Source: an uncultured Bacteroides sp.
Lineage (GTDB): Bacteria; Bacteroidota; Bacteroidia; Bacteroidales; Bacteroidaceae
Direction: 5' to 3'
DNA length: 26,487 bases
Assembly (NCBI GenBank): GCA_905201685.1
Contig: CAJKOW010000028.1
Coordinates: forward strand, 1-26,487
This document shows, in pieces, positions 15,375 to 22,860 of the stretch. The notes beneath the pieces were generated by a model. That model worked only from the letters and a program-made list of their open reading frames with translations. It was not told the origin of the DNA and searched no databases. The stretch's first letter is position 1, and each line of letters starts with the position of its first letter. The translations under genes were made by a program, and so were the position numbers.

Positions 15375-15391
15375 TAAAATTTCTACTTTTG
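15361..15391 (+). promoter_or_regulatory. promoter of uxaC
   Basis: TTTG (15361-15364), 19 bases, then TACTTTTG (15384-15391) is an exact Bacteroides-type promoter. The predicted start near 15398 gives a leader of about 104 bases with a small AAGCA-AAA-TGCTT stem. Confidence 0.75.
15370..15390. promoter_or_regulatory. operator-like palindrome in the uxaC/regulator promoter region
   Basis: AAGTA (15372-15376) and TACTT (15384-15388) are inverted around a 7-base centre that is itself almost symmetric (AAATTTC), with a further A/T pair at 15370/15390. The site fills the spacer of the uxaC promoter and overlaps its -7 box and the -33 region of the divergent promoter. It is the likely target of the LacI-type regulator; binding is inferred. 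Confidence 0.4.
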
Positions 15392-15501
15392 TGTTCGATA
15401 ACAGTTAATAAAAGCAAAATGCTTAATCCTATTATTCTGTTAATAATCAGGTATATAGATATTTGTTTTAAGAAAATAATAATTGTGTACACTTAAATCA
15501 C

Positions 15502-16914
15502 ATGGAAATGAAAGATTTTATGGGAAAGAACTTCCTGCTACAAACCGAAACTGCACAGGAACTGTATCATGAACACGCAGCTAAGCTGCCTATCATTGAC
15601 TACCATTGTCACTTAAGTCCGAAGATGGTCGCCGACGACTATCAGTTCAAATCAATCACAGAAATATGGTTAGGTGGTGATCATTACAAATGGCGTGCCA
15701 TGCGAACGAACGGCGTTGACGAGCGTTTCTGTACGGGTAGTGACACAACCGACTGGGAAAAATTCGAAAAATGGGCTGAAACCGTACCCTACACATTACG
15801 CAACCCATTATACCACTGGACTCACTTAGAGCTAAAAACCGCTTTTGGTATCGAAAAAATACTGAATCCGCAGACTGCACGCGAAATTTATGACGAATGC
15901 AACGAAAAGCTCAAACTACCGGAATATTCGGCTAGGGGATTGATGCGTCACTATCATGTAGAAACTGTATGTACTACCGATGACCCGATTGATTCTCTGG
16001 AATATCACATCCAAACACGCGAAAGCGGTTTCGAAATTAAAATGCTTCCTACCTGGCGTCCGGACAAGGCGATGGCAGTAGAAGTTCCAGCCGACTTCCG
16101 CGATTACGTCGAAAAGCTGTCAAAAGTCAGCGGCGTAACAATTTCCGGATTCGATGATATGGTAGAAGCTTTACGTAAACGTCATGAATTCTTTGCCCAG
16201 CAGGGATGTAAACTTTCCGATCATGGTATTGAAGAATTCTACGCAGAAGATTATACTGATAGCGAGATTAAAGCCATATTCAATAAGGTATATGGTGGTC
16301 ATGAACTGACGCACGAAGAAATTCTTAAATTCAAGTCAGCCATGCTCATTGTGTTTGGCGAAATGGACTGGGAAACCGGATGGGCACAACAATTCCACTA
16401 CGGAGCCATACGTAACAACAACACCAAGATGTTCAAACAATTAGGTCCTGATACCGGCTTCGACTCCATCGGTGAATTTTCTACCGCCAAAACTTTGGCC
16501 AAATTCCTAGACCGACTGAATACGGAAGGCAAGCTTACCAAAACAATCCTGTACAATCTGAATCCTTGCGCTAACGAAATGATTGCCACCATGCTGGGCA
16601 ATTTCCAGGATGGAAGTATCCCCGGTAAAATTCAGTTCGGTTCCGGTTGGTGGTTCCTCGACCAAAAAGACGGTATGGAGAAGCAAATGAATGCCTTATC
16701 CGTACTTGGGCTGTTAAGCCGATTTGTAGGAATGCTTACTGATTCACGTTCGTTCCTGTCGTACCCACGCCACGAATACTTCCGCCGTACCCTTTGCAAC
16801 CTTGTAGGACGCGATGTAGAAAATGGAGAAATACCCGTTTCCGAAATGGCACGTGCCAGACAGATGATCGAAGACATCAGCTACTATAATGCAAAGAATT
16901 ACTTTAAGTTCTAA
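15502..16914 (+). CDS. uxaC: uronate isomerase
   Basis: 470 residues, the normal length. It interconverts D-glucuronate/D-fructuronate and D-galacturonate/D-tagaturonate in the cytosol, the first intracellular step of hexuronate catabolism. It belongs to the amidohydrolase-like superfamily: PIIDYHCHLSP carries the HxH metal-binding pair, and the N-terminus (FLLQTETAQELYHEHA) closely parallels E. coli UxaC. A C-terminal DSRSFLSYPRHEYFRR block is also characteristic. A second in-frame ATG lies two codons in, at 15508. Its product feeds UxaB, encoded divergently. A large inverted-repeat structure starts 28 bases after the stop. Confidence 0.96.
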   Translation: MEMKDFMGKNFLLQTETAQELYHEHAAKLPIIDYHCHLSPKMVADDYQFKSITEIWLGGDHYKWRAMRTNGVDERFCTGSDTTDWEKFEKWAETVPYTLRNPLYHWTHLELKTAFGIEKILNPQTAREIYDECNEKLKLPEYSARGLMRHYHVETVCTTDDPIDSLEYHIQTRESGFEIKMLPTWRPDKAMAVEVPADFRDYVEKLSKVSGVTISGFDDMVEALRKRHEFFAQQGCKLSDHGIEEFYAEDYTDSEIKAIFNKVYGGHELTHEEILKFKSAMLIVFGEMDWETGWAQQFHYGAIRNNNTKMFKQLGPDTGFDSIGEFSTAKTLAKFLDRLNTEGKLTKTILYNLNPCANEMIATMLGNFQDGSIPGKIQFGSGWWFLDQKDGMEKQMNALSVLGLLSRFVGMLTDSRSFLSYPRHEYFRRTLCNLVGRDVENGEIPVSEMARARQMIEDISYYNAKNYFKF

Positions 16915-16941
16915 AACTCTTAGCTTTTGAATCAAGTAATT

Positions 16942-17084
16942 GGTTCCTGAGTCCCCGAACTTAGTAAAACACTAGCCCTAAACTACAGATTTTCCTGACA
17001 ATGCATCGGGTTCCGATTTTAATCAACCTTAGATTAATGCCACCCATTGCAGGATCGGGAAAACCTGTAGTTTTTCTAAGGAAC
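16942..17084 (+). ncRNA. branched inverted-repeat RNA structure downstream of uxaC (structured 3' region or small RNA; terminator-like end)
   Basis: The long gene-free stretch after uxaC folds as follows. AAACTACAG (16980-16988) pairs with CTGTAGTTT (17065-17073). TTTTCC (16990-16995) pairs with GGAAAA (17058-17063), and CAATG (16999-17003) with CATTG (17045-17049). Two hairpins lie inside: ATCGG/CCGAT (17005-17017) and TTAATC/GATTAA (17019-17037). The 3' arm ends in TTTTT (17071-17075). GTTCCTGAG (16943-16951) also matches CTAAGGAAC (17076-17084) at 8 of 9. It may be the uxaC terminator, a small RNA, or a 6S-like RNA; no family was recognised. Confidence 0.4.
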
Positions 17085-17149
17085 ATCCGTTGTCTCTGAT
17101 CTCCGATCCACACTTCCACAATCTTATGCCATAATCTTAAGGAGTATGT

Positions 17150-17193
17150 AAAAAAATAAAGAGAACATATCTTTTTACAGATATATCCTCTTT
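17150..17193 (-). terminator. intrinsic terminator of the tRNA-Lys transcript
   Basis: On the minus strand AAAGAG (17193-17188) and ATATCT pair with AGATAT and CTCTTT (17163-17158), followed by A and TTTTTTT (17156-17150). It lies about 26 bases past the tRNA 3' end. Confidence 0.7.
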
Positions 17194-17218
17194 TCCATCT
17201 TAACTAAGCAGTTATTCG

Positions 17219-17291
17219 TACACCCTCAGGGATTCGAACCCTGGACCCACTGATTAAGAGTCAGTTGCTCTACCAACTGAGCTAAGAGTGC
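17219..17291 (-). tRNA. tRNA-Lys (anticodon CTT)
   Basis: 73 bases on the minus strand fold as a full cloverleaf. The acceptor is GCACTCT with AGGGTGT (G1-U72 wobble), and the D arm starts TAGCTCAGTTGGTAGAGC. The anticodon stem ACTGA/TCAGT encloses loop CTCTTAA, giving anticodon CTT, which reads AAG. The T arm is CAGGG-TTCGAAT-CCCTG and the discriminator is A. CCA is not encoded. It has its own promoter and terminator, so it is an independent unit. Confidence 0.95.
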
Positions 17292-17313
17292 ATCTCTTTC
17301 GTTTTTGCGGGTG

Positions 17314-17344
17314 CAAAGATAGGTTATTTATTCCATTCTACAAA
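17314..17344 (-). promoter_or_regulatory. promoter of tRNA-Lys
   Basis: The minus strand reads TTTG (17344-17341), 19 bases, then TATCTTTG (17321-17314), an exact Bacteroides-type promoter about 23 bases before the mature tRNA 5' end. Confidence 0.75.
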
Positions 17345-17390
17345 CTTTTTTTATGCTTTTCTGCTAAAATCTATTCATTTTTTCCTTTTT

Positions 17391-18194
17391 TTACTCAAAT
17401 TCATAGAGTTCTGAAGGCGTTGTACGCTTTAAAGCACATAGCTGAACATCCTTACCCACAAGAATATTCTTCTCCCGCAATTTCCATTCCACGGTCTTAT
17501 AGGCTAATTCCGGATGATTATTGTCTTTGCTTAAATGGCACAACCATATATATTTTAGCCGGTCAGTCATATTTTCAGACAGAAAATTAGCTGTATCCGT
17601 ATTACTCATATGACCAGTACGACTGCTAATACGATCCTTCAAATATTGTGGATAAGTCCCCATACGCAACATTTCCTCATCATAATTAGCTTCCAGTATC
17701 AAATAATTTGCTTTCAGGATATAGTTCGCTGCAGTCGGCGTTATTTCACCAAGATCGGTCAAAAAAGAGAACACCTTACCATCTATCTGAATACAATACC
17801 CTACATTATCCGTTCCATCGTGAGGAACTTCAAACGATTCAATACAAAAATCCTCTAACTGCATGGGCTGTTGTTTCTCTAAATAACGGGCAGATGTATG
17901 TAGCTTCTCAGTCATACAATAACTTCGTGCGATCCCTTCATGGATACGGGCTGTTGCATAAATCGGTATATTCAGCTTCTCCCCCAATCCACCTACAGCC
18001 TTGATATGATCAGCATGGTCGTGAGTGATAAAAACCGCACGTATCATATCCATTTCTATCCCTACTTCTTTAAGTGTCTTCTTAATAGTGCGAACAGCAA
18101 TGCCTGCATCAATCAAAATACCATATTTCTCTGTTCCTATGTAATAACAGTTACCACTACTGCCACTCGCCAAACTTATAAATTTTACTTTCAT
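17391..18194 (-). CDS. MBL-fold metallo-hydrolase (YycJ/WalJ-like)
   Basis: 267 residues from the ATG at 18194 (MKVKFISLASGSSGNCYY), where the conserved SLxSGSxGNxxY opening of the family begins. The frame stays open further upstream, but that part is not family-like. The metal-binding motif THDHADH (57-63) supplies the HxHxDH ligands, and further histidines and aspartates follow (VPHDGTDN, FLTDLGE, SRTGHMSN, CHLSKDNNHPE), giving a dinuclear zinc site. Relatives include YycJ/WalJ, a nuclease-like protein linked to envelope or DNA-repair phenotypes in Gram-positives; the substrate here is unknown. It lies alone between tRNA-Lys and the ATPase operon, all on the minus strand. Confidence 0.85.
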   Translation of the reverse strand: MKVKFISLASGSSGNCYYIGTEKYGILIDAGIAVRTIKKTLKEVGIEMDMIRAVFITHDHADHIKAVGGLGEKLNIPIYATARIHEGIARSYCMTEKLHTSARYLEKQQPMQLEDFCIESFEVPHDGTDNVGYCIQIDGKVFSFLTDLGEITPTAANYILKANYLILEANYDEEMLRMGTYPQYLKDRISSRTGHMSNTDTANFLSENMTDRLKYIWLCHLSKDNNHPELAYKTVEWKLREKNILVGKDVQLCALKRTTPSELYEFE

Positions 18195-18339
18195 CTTCAA
18201 TATGCTAAAATAAAGGCACTTACAAAAGACTACAGATATTCCACATACCAAGTTCGAACCAATCTGCATCCTTAGGCTATAGAACAATTTTTCAAAGGTC
18301 GATGTTCAAGTCTAAAAAAGTGCCAGACAATAAATCGGG

Positions 18340-18347
18340 CAAATATA
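18340..18347 (-). promoter_or_regulatory. possible -7 element for the MBL-fold hydrolase gene
   Basis: The minus strand reads TATATTTG, about 145 bases before the start at 18194. No TTTG is found at the right distance. Apart from this and the operon terminator, the 18195-18515 gap shows nothing gene-like. Confidence 0.3.
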
Positions 18348-18462
18348 CGAAAATATAGCATATCCCGTTCTCTGCAACTTCTCCTTTTTACATATAATAA
18401 GCAGATGGGAAAGAAAGATTGCAAGCAGCAATAAAATGAAATTAATAATACAATAAGTCCAC

Positions 18463-18493
18463 AAAAAATAAGCCCGGCATTAGCCGGGCTTAT
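18463..18493 (-). terminator. intrinsic terminator of the V-type ATPase operon
   Basis: On the minus strand ATAAGCCCGGC (18493-18483) and GCCGGGCTTAT (18478-18468) form an 11-bp perfect stem around the loop TAAT, followed by TTTTT (18467-18463). It is 22 bases after the atpK stop. Confidence 0.95.
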
Positions 18494-18515
18494 CACTACG
18501 TTAATATATATACTA

Positions 18516-18935
18516 TTAGATCATTAAAGCTGCAACCAAGGCAAGGATAGCATAGAACTCGGGAAGAGCTGCATAAATCATCGTATTAACCTGCACATCA
18601 TGTCCTTGGGAAATACCAACGATACCGTTCGCACAAATCTGTCCCTGACGAATAGCTGAGAACAAACATACAAGTCCTACTCCCAGACCAATACCCAACA
18701 TCAACGGACCTTCTGTAGTAAAGTCTCTGCCCATCGACATCAGGAAAGCTACAAAGCCATAAAGTCCCTGCGTAGCAGGAAGAGCAGACAAAATCATATA
18801 ACTGGCCGACTTAGAAGGATCTTTTTTCAATGCCCCTTCTGCTGCATTACCTGCAATTGTTGTACCAAAGCAGCTACCAATTCCTGCCAGTCCAAACATT
18901 AAACCTAAACCGAGATAACCTAAAATTTCATTCAT
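18516..18935 (-). CDS. atpK: V-type ATP synthase subunit K (membrane rotor ring)
   Basis: 139 residues with four membrane helices, two fused c-type hairpins. It forms the ion-carrying rotor ring in the inner membrane. Only the second hairpin has the carboxylate (E126 in ALPEFYAIL); the first has Q56 in ALPATQGLYGF. L52, T55, Q56, Y59, Q97 (in IRQGQ) and E126 correspond by constant offsets (-9, then -13) to the Na+ ligands and helper tyrosine of E. hirae NtpK (L61, T64, Q65, Y68, Q110, E139). This predicts Na+ rather than H+ coupling. It is the last gene of the operon, 24 bases after atpI, with a strong terminator just beyond. Confidence 0.95.
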   Translation of the reverse strand: MNEILGYLGLGLMFGLAGIGSCFGTTIAGNAAEGALKKDPSKSASYMILSALPATQGLYGFVAFLMSMGRDFTTEGPLMLGIGLGVGLVCLFSAIRQGQICANGIVGISQGHDVQVNTMIYAALPEFYAILALVAALMI

Positions 18936-18959
18936 AATGATTTTAATTTTTATGAGTTT

Positions 18960-20795
18960 TTAATCTATTTGTTTTTTTATTGTTGTAAAAGGACGGTAAG
19001 CCTCTCCTTTACCGTCATAACCTGAATTCTTGAAATATTCCACGAATGTCAGACGAAGCGGATGCACAAAGGCACTTAAGCAAGACATAGCAATATTCAG
19101 CGTATGCCCAAACACCAGAATCAGTCCACAGAACAACCAACCTAAAGCCGGACCGGCAGCATCGTTTACCATAAATGCCAGCTGATTGAATACACCTCCC
19201 AGCATACCGCCAGCCAGTCCTAAAGCATAAAGACGGATATACGACAAGACATCCCCCATCAAACCAGTAGCCATGTTATAAGTATCCCAAACACCGGCTC
19301 CGATGTTGACGAAGACATTGCGGTGAATATTATTCAGCAGATAAATGCCTATGGCCGAAATGCCACCGATAATAATAAACGCCCATGTAGAAACATTTTC
19401 GGAAATGACCTCGAAAAAGGATAAGCCCCCGGTAAGCACAAACCCGACTACTAACAGCAACCATCCCCAGGCACTAAGCGATTCCTTGAACCCGTATCGG
19501 ACAGTAGAGCATACAGCCTTCACTGTCATTGCAATACAGATGTGAACTACACCTATAATCAAAGCCAGCAACATCTGCTTGTCGTAAGTAGTATCTCCTA
19601 TCTTGCCCACAATCATAAACTGCTTGAAGCCTTCTGGCAAATCCAAATCGAACAGACTGACACCGAAGAAAGTTCCCAACACAGCACCAATCACCGTGGT
19701 AAATACCCCTAAAGTAATTACCAGATTCATCATGCCGCTAAGCGATTTCGACATTTTCTTTTTCAGAATGAACCCTAAAGCAATCAGAACCAATCCATAA
19801 CCTGCGTCACCCATACAAAAGGCAAAGAACAACGAAAAGAAAGGCGCCAATATAGGAGTCGGGTCAAACTCTGCATAATCGGGCATACCATACATCTTGG
19901 TCAATACCTCATACATACGAGTAAAGGCATTGTTTTTCAGCTTAATCGGAGCATTGTCCTCTTTCGTAGCACTACGTATTTCGTAGTAAGCTCCACTGGC
20001 ATCCAAAAATTTCTTCACTTCGTCTTCATTATCAACCGGTATCCAGCCTTCCAACAAAACGACTGCGCCGTCAGCCATTCGCTGACTATTCAGCTTGACC
20101 TTCCAGAGGTCTATCTCACCCTGCAACTGAAAATATCCTTCTTCCAAGGTACGATAATTGGCTCGGCAAAAGTTCTTCAGCTCCGTAATTGCCTGTGCCA
20201 GTTCTTCAATCAGACCGGCCTTAACTACAGTCAGCTCAGACAAGCTCTTTGATGGCAAGCGAAGCGGTTCTATGTTCAGCTCAACAGGTTGCTGAGTTAC
20301 AGTAACAAAATACACATATCCTCCTCTCTCTTGGATTCTGATGGCATTGCACTGCTCTATCCATTCATCGTCAAAGTCCTTTTCTGAACACATGAAAAAC
20401 TGGATATGCCATCCCTGTTCTTTCAGGTTGGAAACAACTTGCCAATCAAAATCTCCCCAAACTTCCATTTGGGCAATTTCTTTGTCAAGCTGTGGAATGT
20501 GCTGATTCAAATCCTGTATTCTGTTCTGCAAATCCTCATACCGGCCAATTACGTCATCGGCCGATACACCATCATGCACATGGGTATCTACAGATTTCTC
20601 TGCCAGATTGTACATACTGGCAAGTGTATTCTTATAGAGTGTACGTTTCTGCATAGAATTCAACAACGTATCATCCATTTCACCACACTGCCTTTCTACA
20701 ATATGTACGACTCCCAACTCGCGTATCTGATTAAGAAAGTCTTCATATTCCTTGTAATACACAAGAAATGTCAGCTTCTTCATTTTAGTAATCAT
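18960..20795 (-). CDS. atpI: V-type ATP synthase subunit I (stator a-subunit homologue)
   Basis: 611 residues. The N-terminal half (about 1-310) is soluble and partly coiled coil (EDLQNRIQDLNQHIPQLDKEI is one example) and would contact the peripheral stalks. The C-terminal half has about seven membrane helices that form the ion half-channels against the K ring. The essential arginine is R521 in SYIRLYALGLAGG. The start at 20795 overlaps the atpD stop by ATGA, so translation is likely coupled. The length of 611 fits bacterial V-type I subunits. Confidence 0.95.
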   Translation of the reverse strand: MITKMKKLTFLVYYKEYEDFLNQIRELGVVHIVERQCGEMDDTLLNSMQKRTLYKNTLASMYNLAEKSVDTHVHDGVSADDVIGRYEDLQNRIQDLNQHIPQLDKEIAQMEVWGDFDWQVVSNLKEQGWHIQFFMCSEKDFDDEWIEQCNAIRIQERGGYVYFVTVTQQPVELNIEPLRLPSKSLSELTVVKAGLIEELAQAITELKNFCRANYRTLEEGYFQLQGEIDLWKVKLNSQRMADGAVVLLEGWIPVDNEDEVKKFLDASGAYYEIRSATKEDNAPIKLKNNAFTRMYEVLTKMYGMPDYAEFDPTPILAPFFSLFFAFCMGDAGYGLVLIALGFILKKKMSKSLSGMMNLVITLGVFTTVIGAVLGTFFGVSLFDLDLPEGFKQFMIVGKIGDTTYDKQMLLALIIGVVHICIAMTVKAVCSTVRYGFKESLSAWGWLLLVVGFVLTGGLSFFEVISENVSTWAFIIIGGISAIGIYLLNNIHRNVFVNIGAGVWDTYNMATGLMGDVLSYIRLYALGLAGGMLGGVFNQLAFMVNDAAGPALGWLFCGLILVFGHTLNIAMSCLSAFVHPLRLTFVEYFKNSGYDGKGEAYRPFTTIKKQID

Positions 20796-21397
20796 GCTTC
20801 GGCCTCCTTTCTTTTCTCCTGATGAGATTTCATAATCTTTTGTGATGACTTCGACAGATTTTCCTCGTCTTCCATAAAACGTTTAATCTTCCGCAGTGCA
20901 TCCTGGTATCCCGGAATCTGAACTTTCTCAAAAAGATTCACTTTCTGAGTCGTTTTTTTCCGTGCATGCTCAAGCAAGTTCAGCTTGGCAACGACAAATT
21001 CTCGTTCGATAGCCGTATGCGCCAGTTCTTTTAGCAAATGCAGACCGTCCGAATACCACTTCGGAGCATTAAACAAGCTATAAGGCCGTATTTCAAAATC
21101 TACATTTTCAAGTATTGGCACCCGTACTCCTGCAATTTTCTTCACGCCAAGGTGGACATCGCTAACCCTTATCAATGAAGTATCAAACTCATTCCAAAGG
21201 GCAAACATAGTCTCATACGCCTGAATTTCTTTTTCCAGGCTTTCATCCAATGCTGCAGCATCTACCTTACAGCGCTTCACTTCCATACGCAAGGCACTCT
21301 CCTTATTCTTGATAATAGGCAGAGTACGCATACGTACTTTCAATTGTTTCTCCAATTGCTGAAGCGAAGTCTTATTATATTGAAACTTAATAGCCAC
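20792..21397 (-). CDS. atpD: V-type ATP synthase subunit D (central stalk)
   Basis: 201 residues. It is the rotor axle that turns inside the A3B3 head. The N-terminal helix (FQYNKTSLQQLEKQLKVRMR) and C-terminal helix (KIKRFMEDEENLSKSSQKIM) form the long antiparallel coiled coil of this family, with a short middle segment containing IAGVRVPI. The gap to atpB is 53 bases, and it overlaps atpI by four bases. Here D would be the only recognisable central-stalk protein, because no F subunit gene is present. Confidence 0.93.
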   Translation of the reverse strand: MAIKFQYNKTSLQQLEKQLKVRMRTLPIIKNKESALRMEVKRCKVDAAALDESLEKEIQAYETMFALWNEFDTSLIRVSDVHLGVKKIAGVRVPILENVDFEIRPYSLFNAPKWYSDGLHLLKELAHTAIEREFVVAKLNLLEHARKKTTQKVNLFEKVQIPGYQDALRKIKRFMEDEENLSKSSQKIMKSHQEKRKEAEA

Positions 21398-21450
21398 TTT
21401 GCAAAAATTAAAATATTCAAAACTATTTCAATATCGATTTACTTCCCGAC

Positions 21451-22782
21451 CTATTCATTGTCTTTCTTCGGCCAATACTGATCGACAAGTTCCTTCTTGA
21501 TGTTCACTTCCTCCGGTTTGAAATATTTGCCAAACAAACTCCAGGCCACATCCAGCATTTCGGTCGTATTAAGGTTCACATCAATCGCCAACAGCTGACT
21601 GGAGTAATCCTTGGCAAATGCCAGCGTACGTTCGTCGTAATTCGTCAGATCGAAACCATTCTCCAGCTTTGTTTTGGCGTTGGCTGCATCGGCATACAGA
21701 CGGACAGCGGCATTCATAACCTGCGGATGGTCTTTACGGGTCTTCTTACCGGTCACAAGTTGTTTCAGACGTGACAATGAGCGGAACGGATCGACAATAA
21801 CCTTACCGATATCGCTGTCACGACGCAGGAACAACTGTCCTTCGGTAATGTATCCGGTATTATCGGGCACGGCATGAGTAATATCGCCACCCGACAATGT
21901 CGTTACGGCGATAATGGTAATAGAACCACCACTGGGGAACTGTACAGCCTTCTCGTATATCTTAGCCAGATCGGAATACAACGAACCGGGCATTGAGTCT
22001 TTCGAAGGAATCTGATCCATACGGTTCGACACAATAGCCAGCGCATCGGCGTATGAAGTCATATCGGTCAACAATACCAATACTTTCTCATTGTTCTTCA
22101 CTGCAAAATACTCTGCGGCAGTCAGAGCCATGTCAGGTATCAACAATCGTTCTACCGGGGGATTCTCGGTCGTATTCATAAAGCAGACAATACGGTCGAG
22201 CGCACCGGCATTCGAGAACACGTTTTTGAAGTATAAGTAGTCGTCGTTGGTCATACCCATTCCGCCCAGGATAATCTTGTCTGTCTGGGCACGCAACGCT
22301 ACGTTTGCCATTACCTGATTAAAGGGTTGGTCAGGATCCGCGAAAAACGGAATCTTCTGCCCCGACACCAAAGTGTTATTCAGGTCGATGCCGGCTATAC
22401 CGGTAGCAATCAGTTCTGAAGGCTGTTTACGCCGAACCGGGTTTACCGACGGTCCACCGATTTCCACCTCCTCACCTTCAATTTCCGGACCTCCGTCAAT
22501 CGGATCACCAAATGCATTGAAGAATCGTCCGGCAAGCTGCTCACTGACCTTAATCGTAGGTGCTTTTCCAAGGAATACGACTTCTGCATTGGTAGGAATA
22601 CCTTCAGTTCCCTCAAATACCTGCAAAGTAACGTCATCGCCTGCTATCTTAACCACTTGGGCCAATTTACCATTAACAGTTGCCAACTCGTCATAACCGA
22701 CCCCGGTTGCCTTCAGCGAACAGGTAGCCTTTGTTATCTGAGTTATCTTGGTATATATTTTTTGAAATGCTTTCGTTGCCAT
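21451..22782 (-). CDS. atpB: V-type ATP synthase subunit B (non-catalytic)
   Basis: 443 residues. It alternates with A in the A3B3 head and has no working P-loop: in place of GxxxxGKT it has FADPDQPFNQVMAN. It keeps GRFFNAFGDPIDGGPEI near residue 85, SNRMDQIPSKDSMPGSLYSD, and the DITHAVPDNTGYITEGQLFLRR region (only part quoted) that lies near the A-B interface. Length is normal. It lies 78 bases after atpA, with a small hairpin in the gap. Confidence 0.96.
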   Translation of the reverse strand: MATKAFQKIYTKITQITKATCSLKATGVGYDELATVNGKLAQVVKIAGDDVTLQVFEGTEGIPTNAEVVFLGKAPTIKVSEQLAGRFFNAFGDPIDGGPEIEGEEVEIGGPSVNPVRRKQPSELIATGIAGIDLNNTLVSGQKIPFFADPDQPFNQVMANVALRAQTDKIILGGMGMTNDDYLYFKNVFSNAGALDRIVCFMNTTENPPVERLLIPDMALTAAEYFAVKNNEKVLVLLTDMTSYADALAIVSNRMDQIPSKDSMPGSLYSDLAKIYEKAVQFPSGGSITIIAVTTLSGGDITHAVPDNTGYITEGQLFLRRDSDIGKVIVDPFRSLSRLKQLVTGKKTRKDHPQVMNAAVRLYADAANAKTKLENGFDLTNYDERTLAFAKDYSSQLLAIDVNLNTTEMLDVAWSLFGKYFKPEEVNIKKELVDQYWPKKDNE

Positions 22783-22824
22783 TTTATAAATCTACAATAA
22801 TTCGCAATTTTATAATTTAGTTTT

Positions 22825-22841
22825 TCGATACAGTCTATCGA
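22825..22841 (-). other. hairpin between atpA and atpB
   Basis: TCGATA (22825-22830) and TATCGA (22836-22841) are a perfect inverted repeat with a 5-base loop in the 78-base gap. On the transcribed strand it is followed by A residues rather than T, so it is not a terminator. An mRNA processing or stability element is possible. Confidence 0.35.
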
Positions 22842-22860
22842 TGATTTTTAAACCTTTTGT

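Noticed and set aside
18195..18287. Upstream extension of the MBL-fold hydrolase (31 residues)
   Set aside because: The conserved opening of the family starts at the ATG at 18194. The extension is Cys/Phe-rich and not family-like.
18272..18496. 74-codon minus-strand open frame between atpK and the hydrolase
   Set aside because: It overlaps the ATPase operon terminator, is low-complexity and hydrophobic, and has no start signal.
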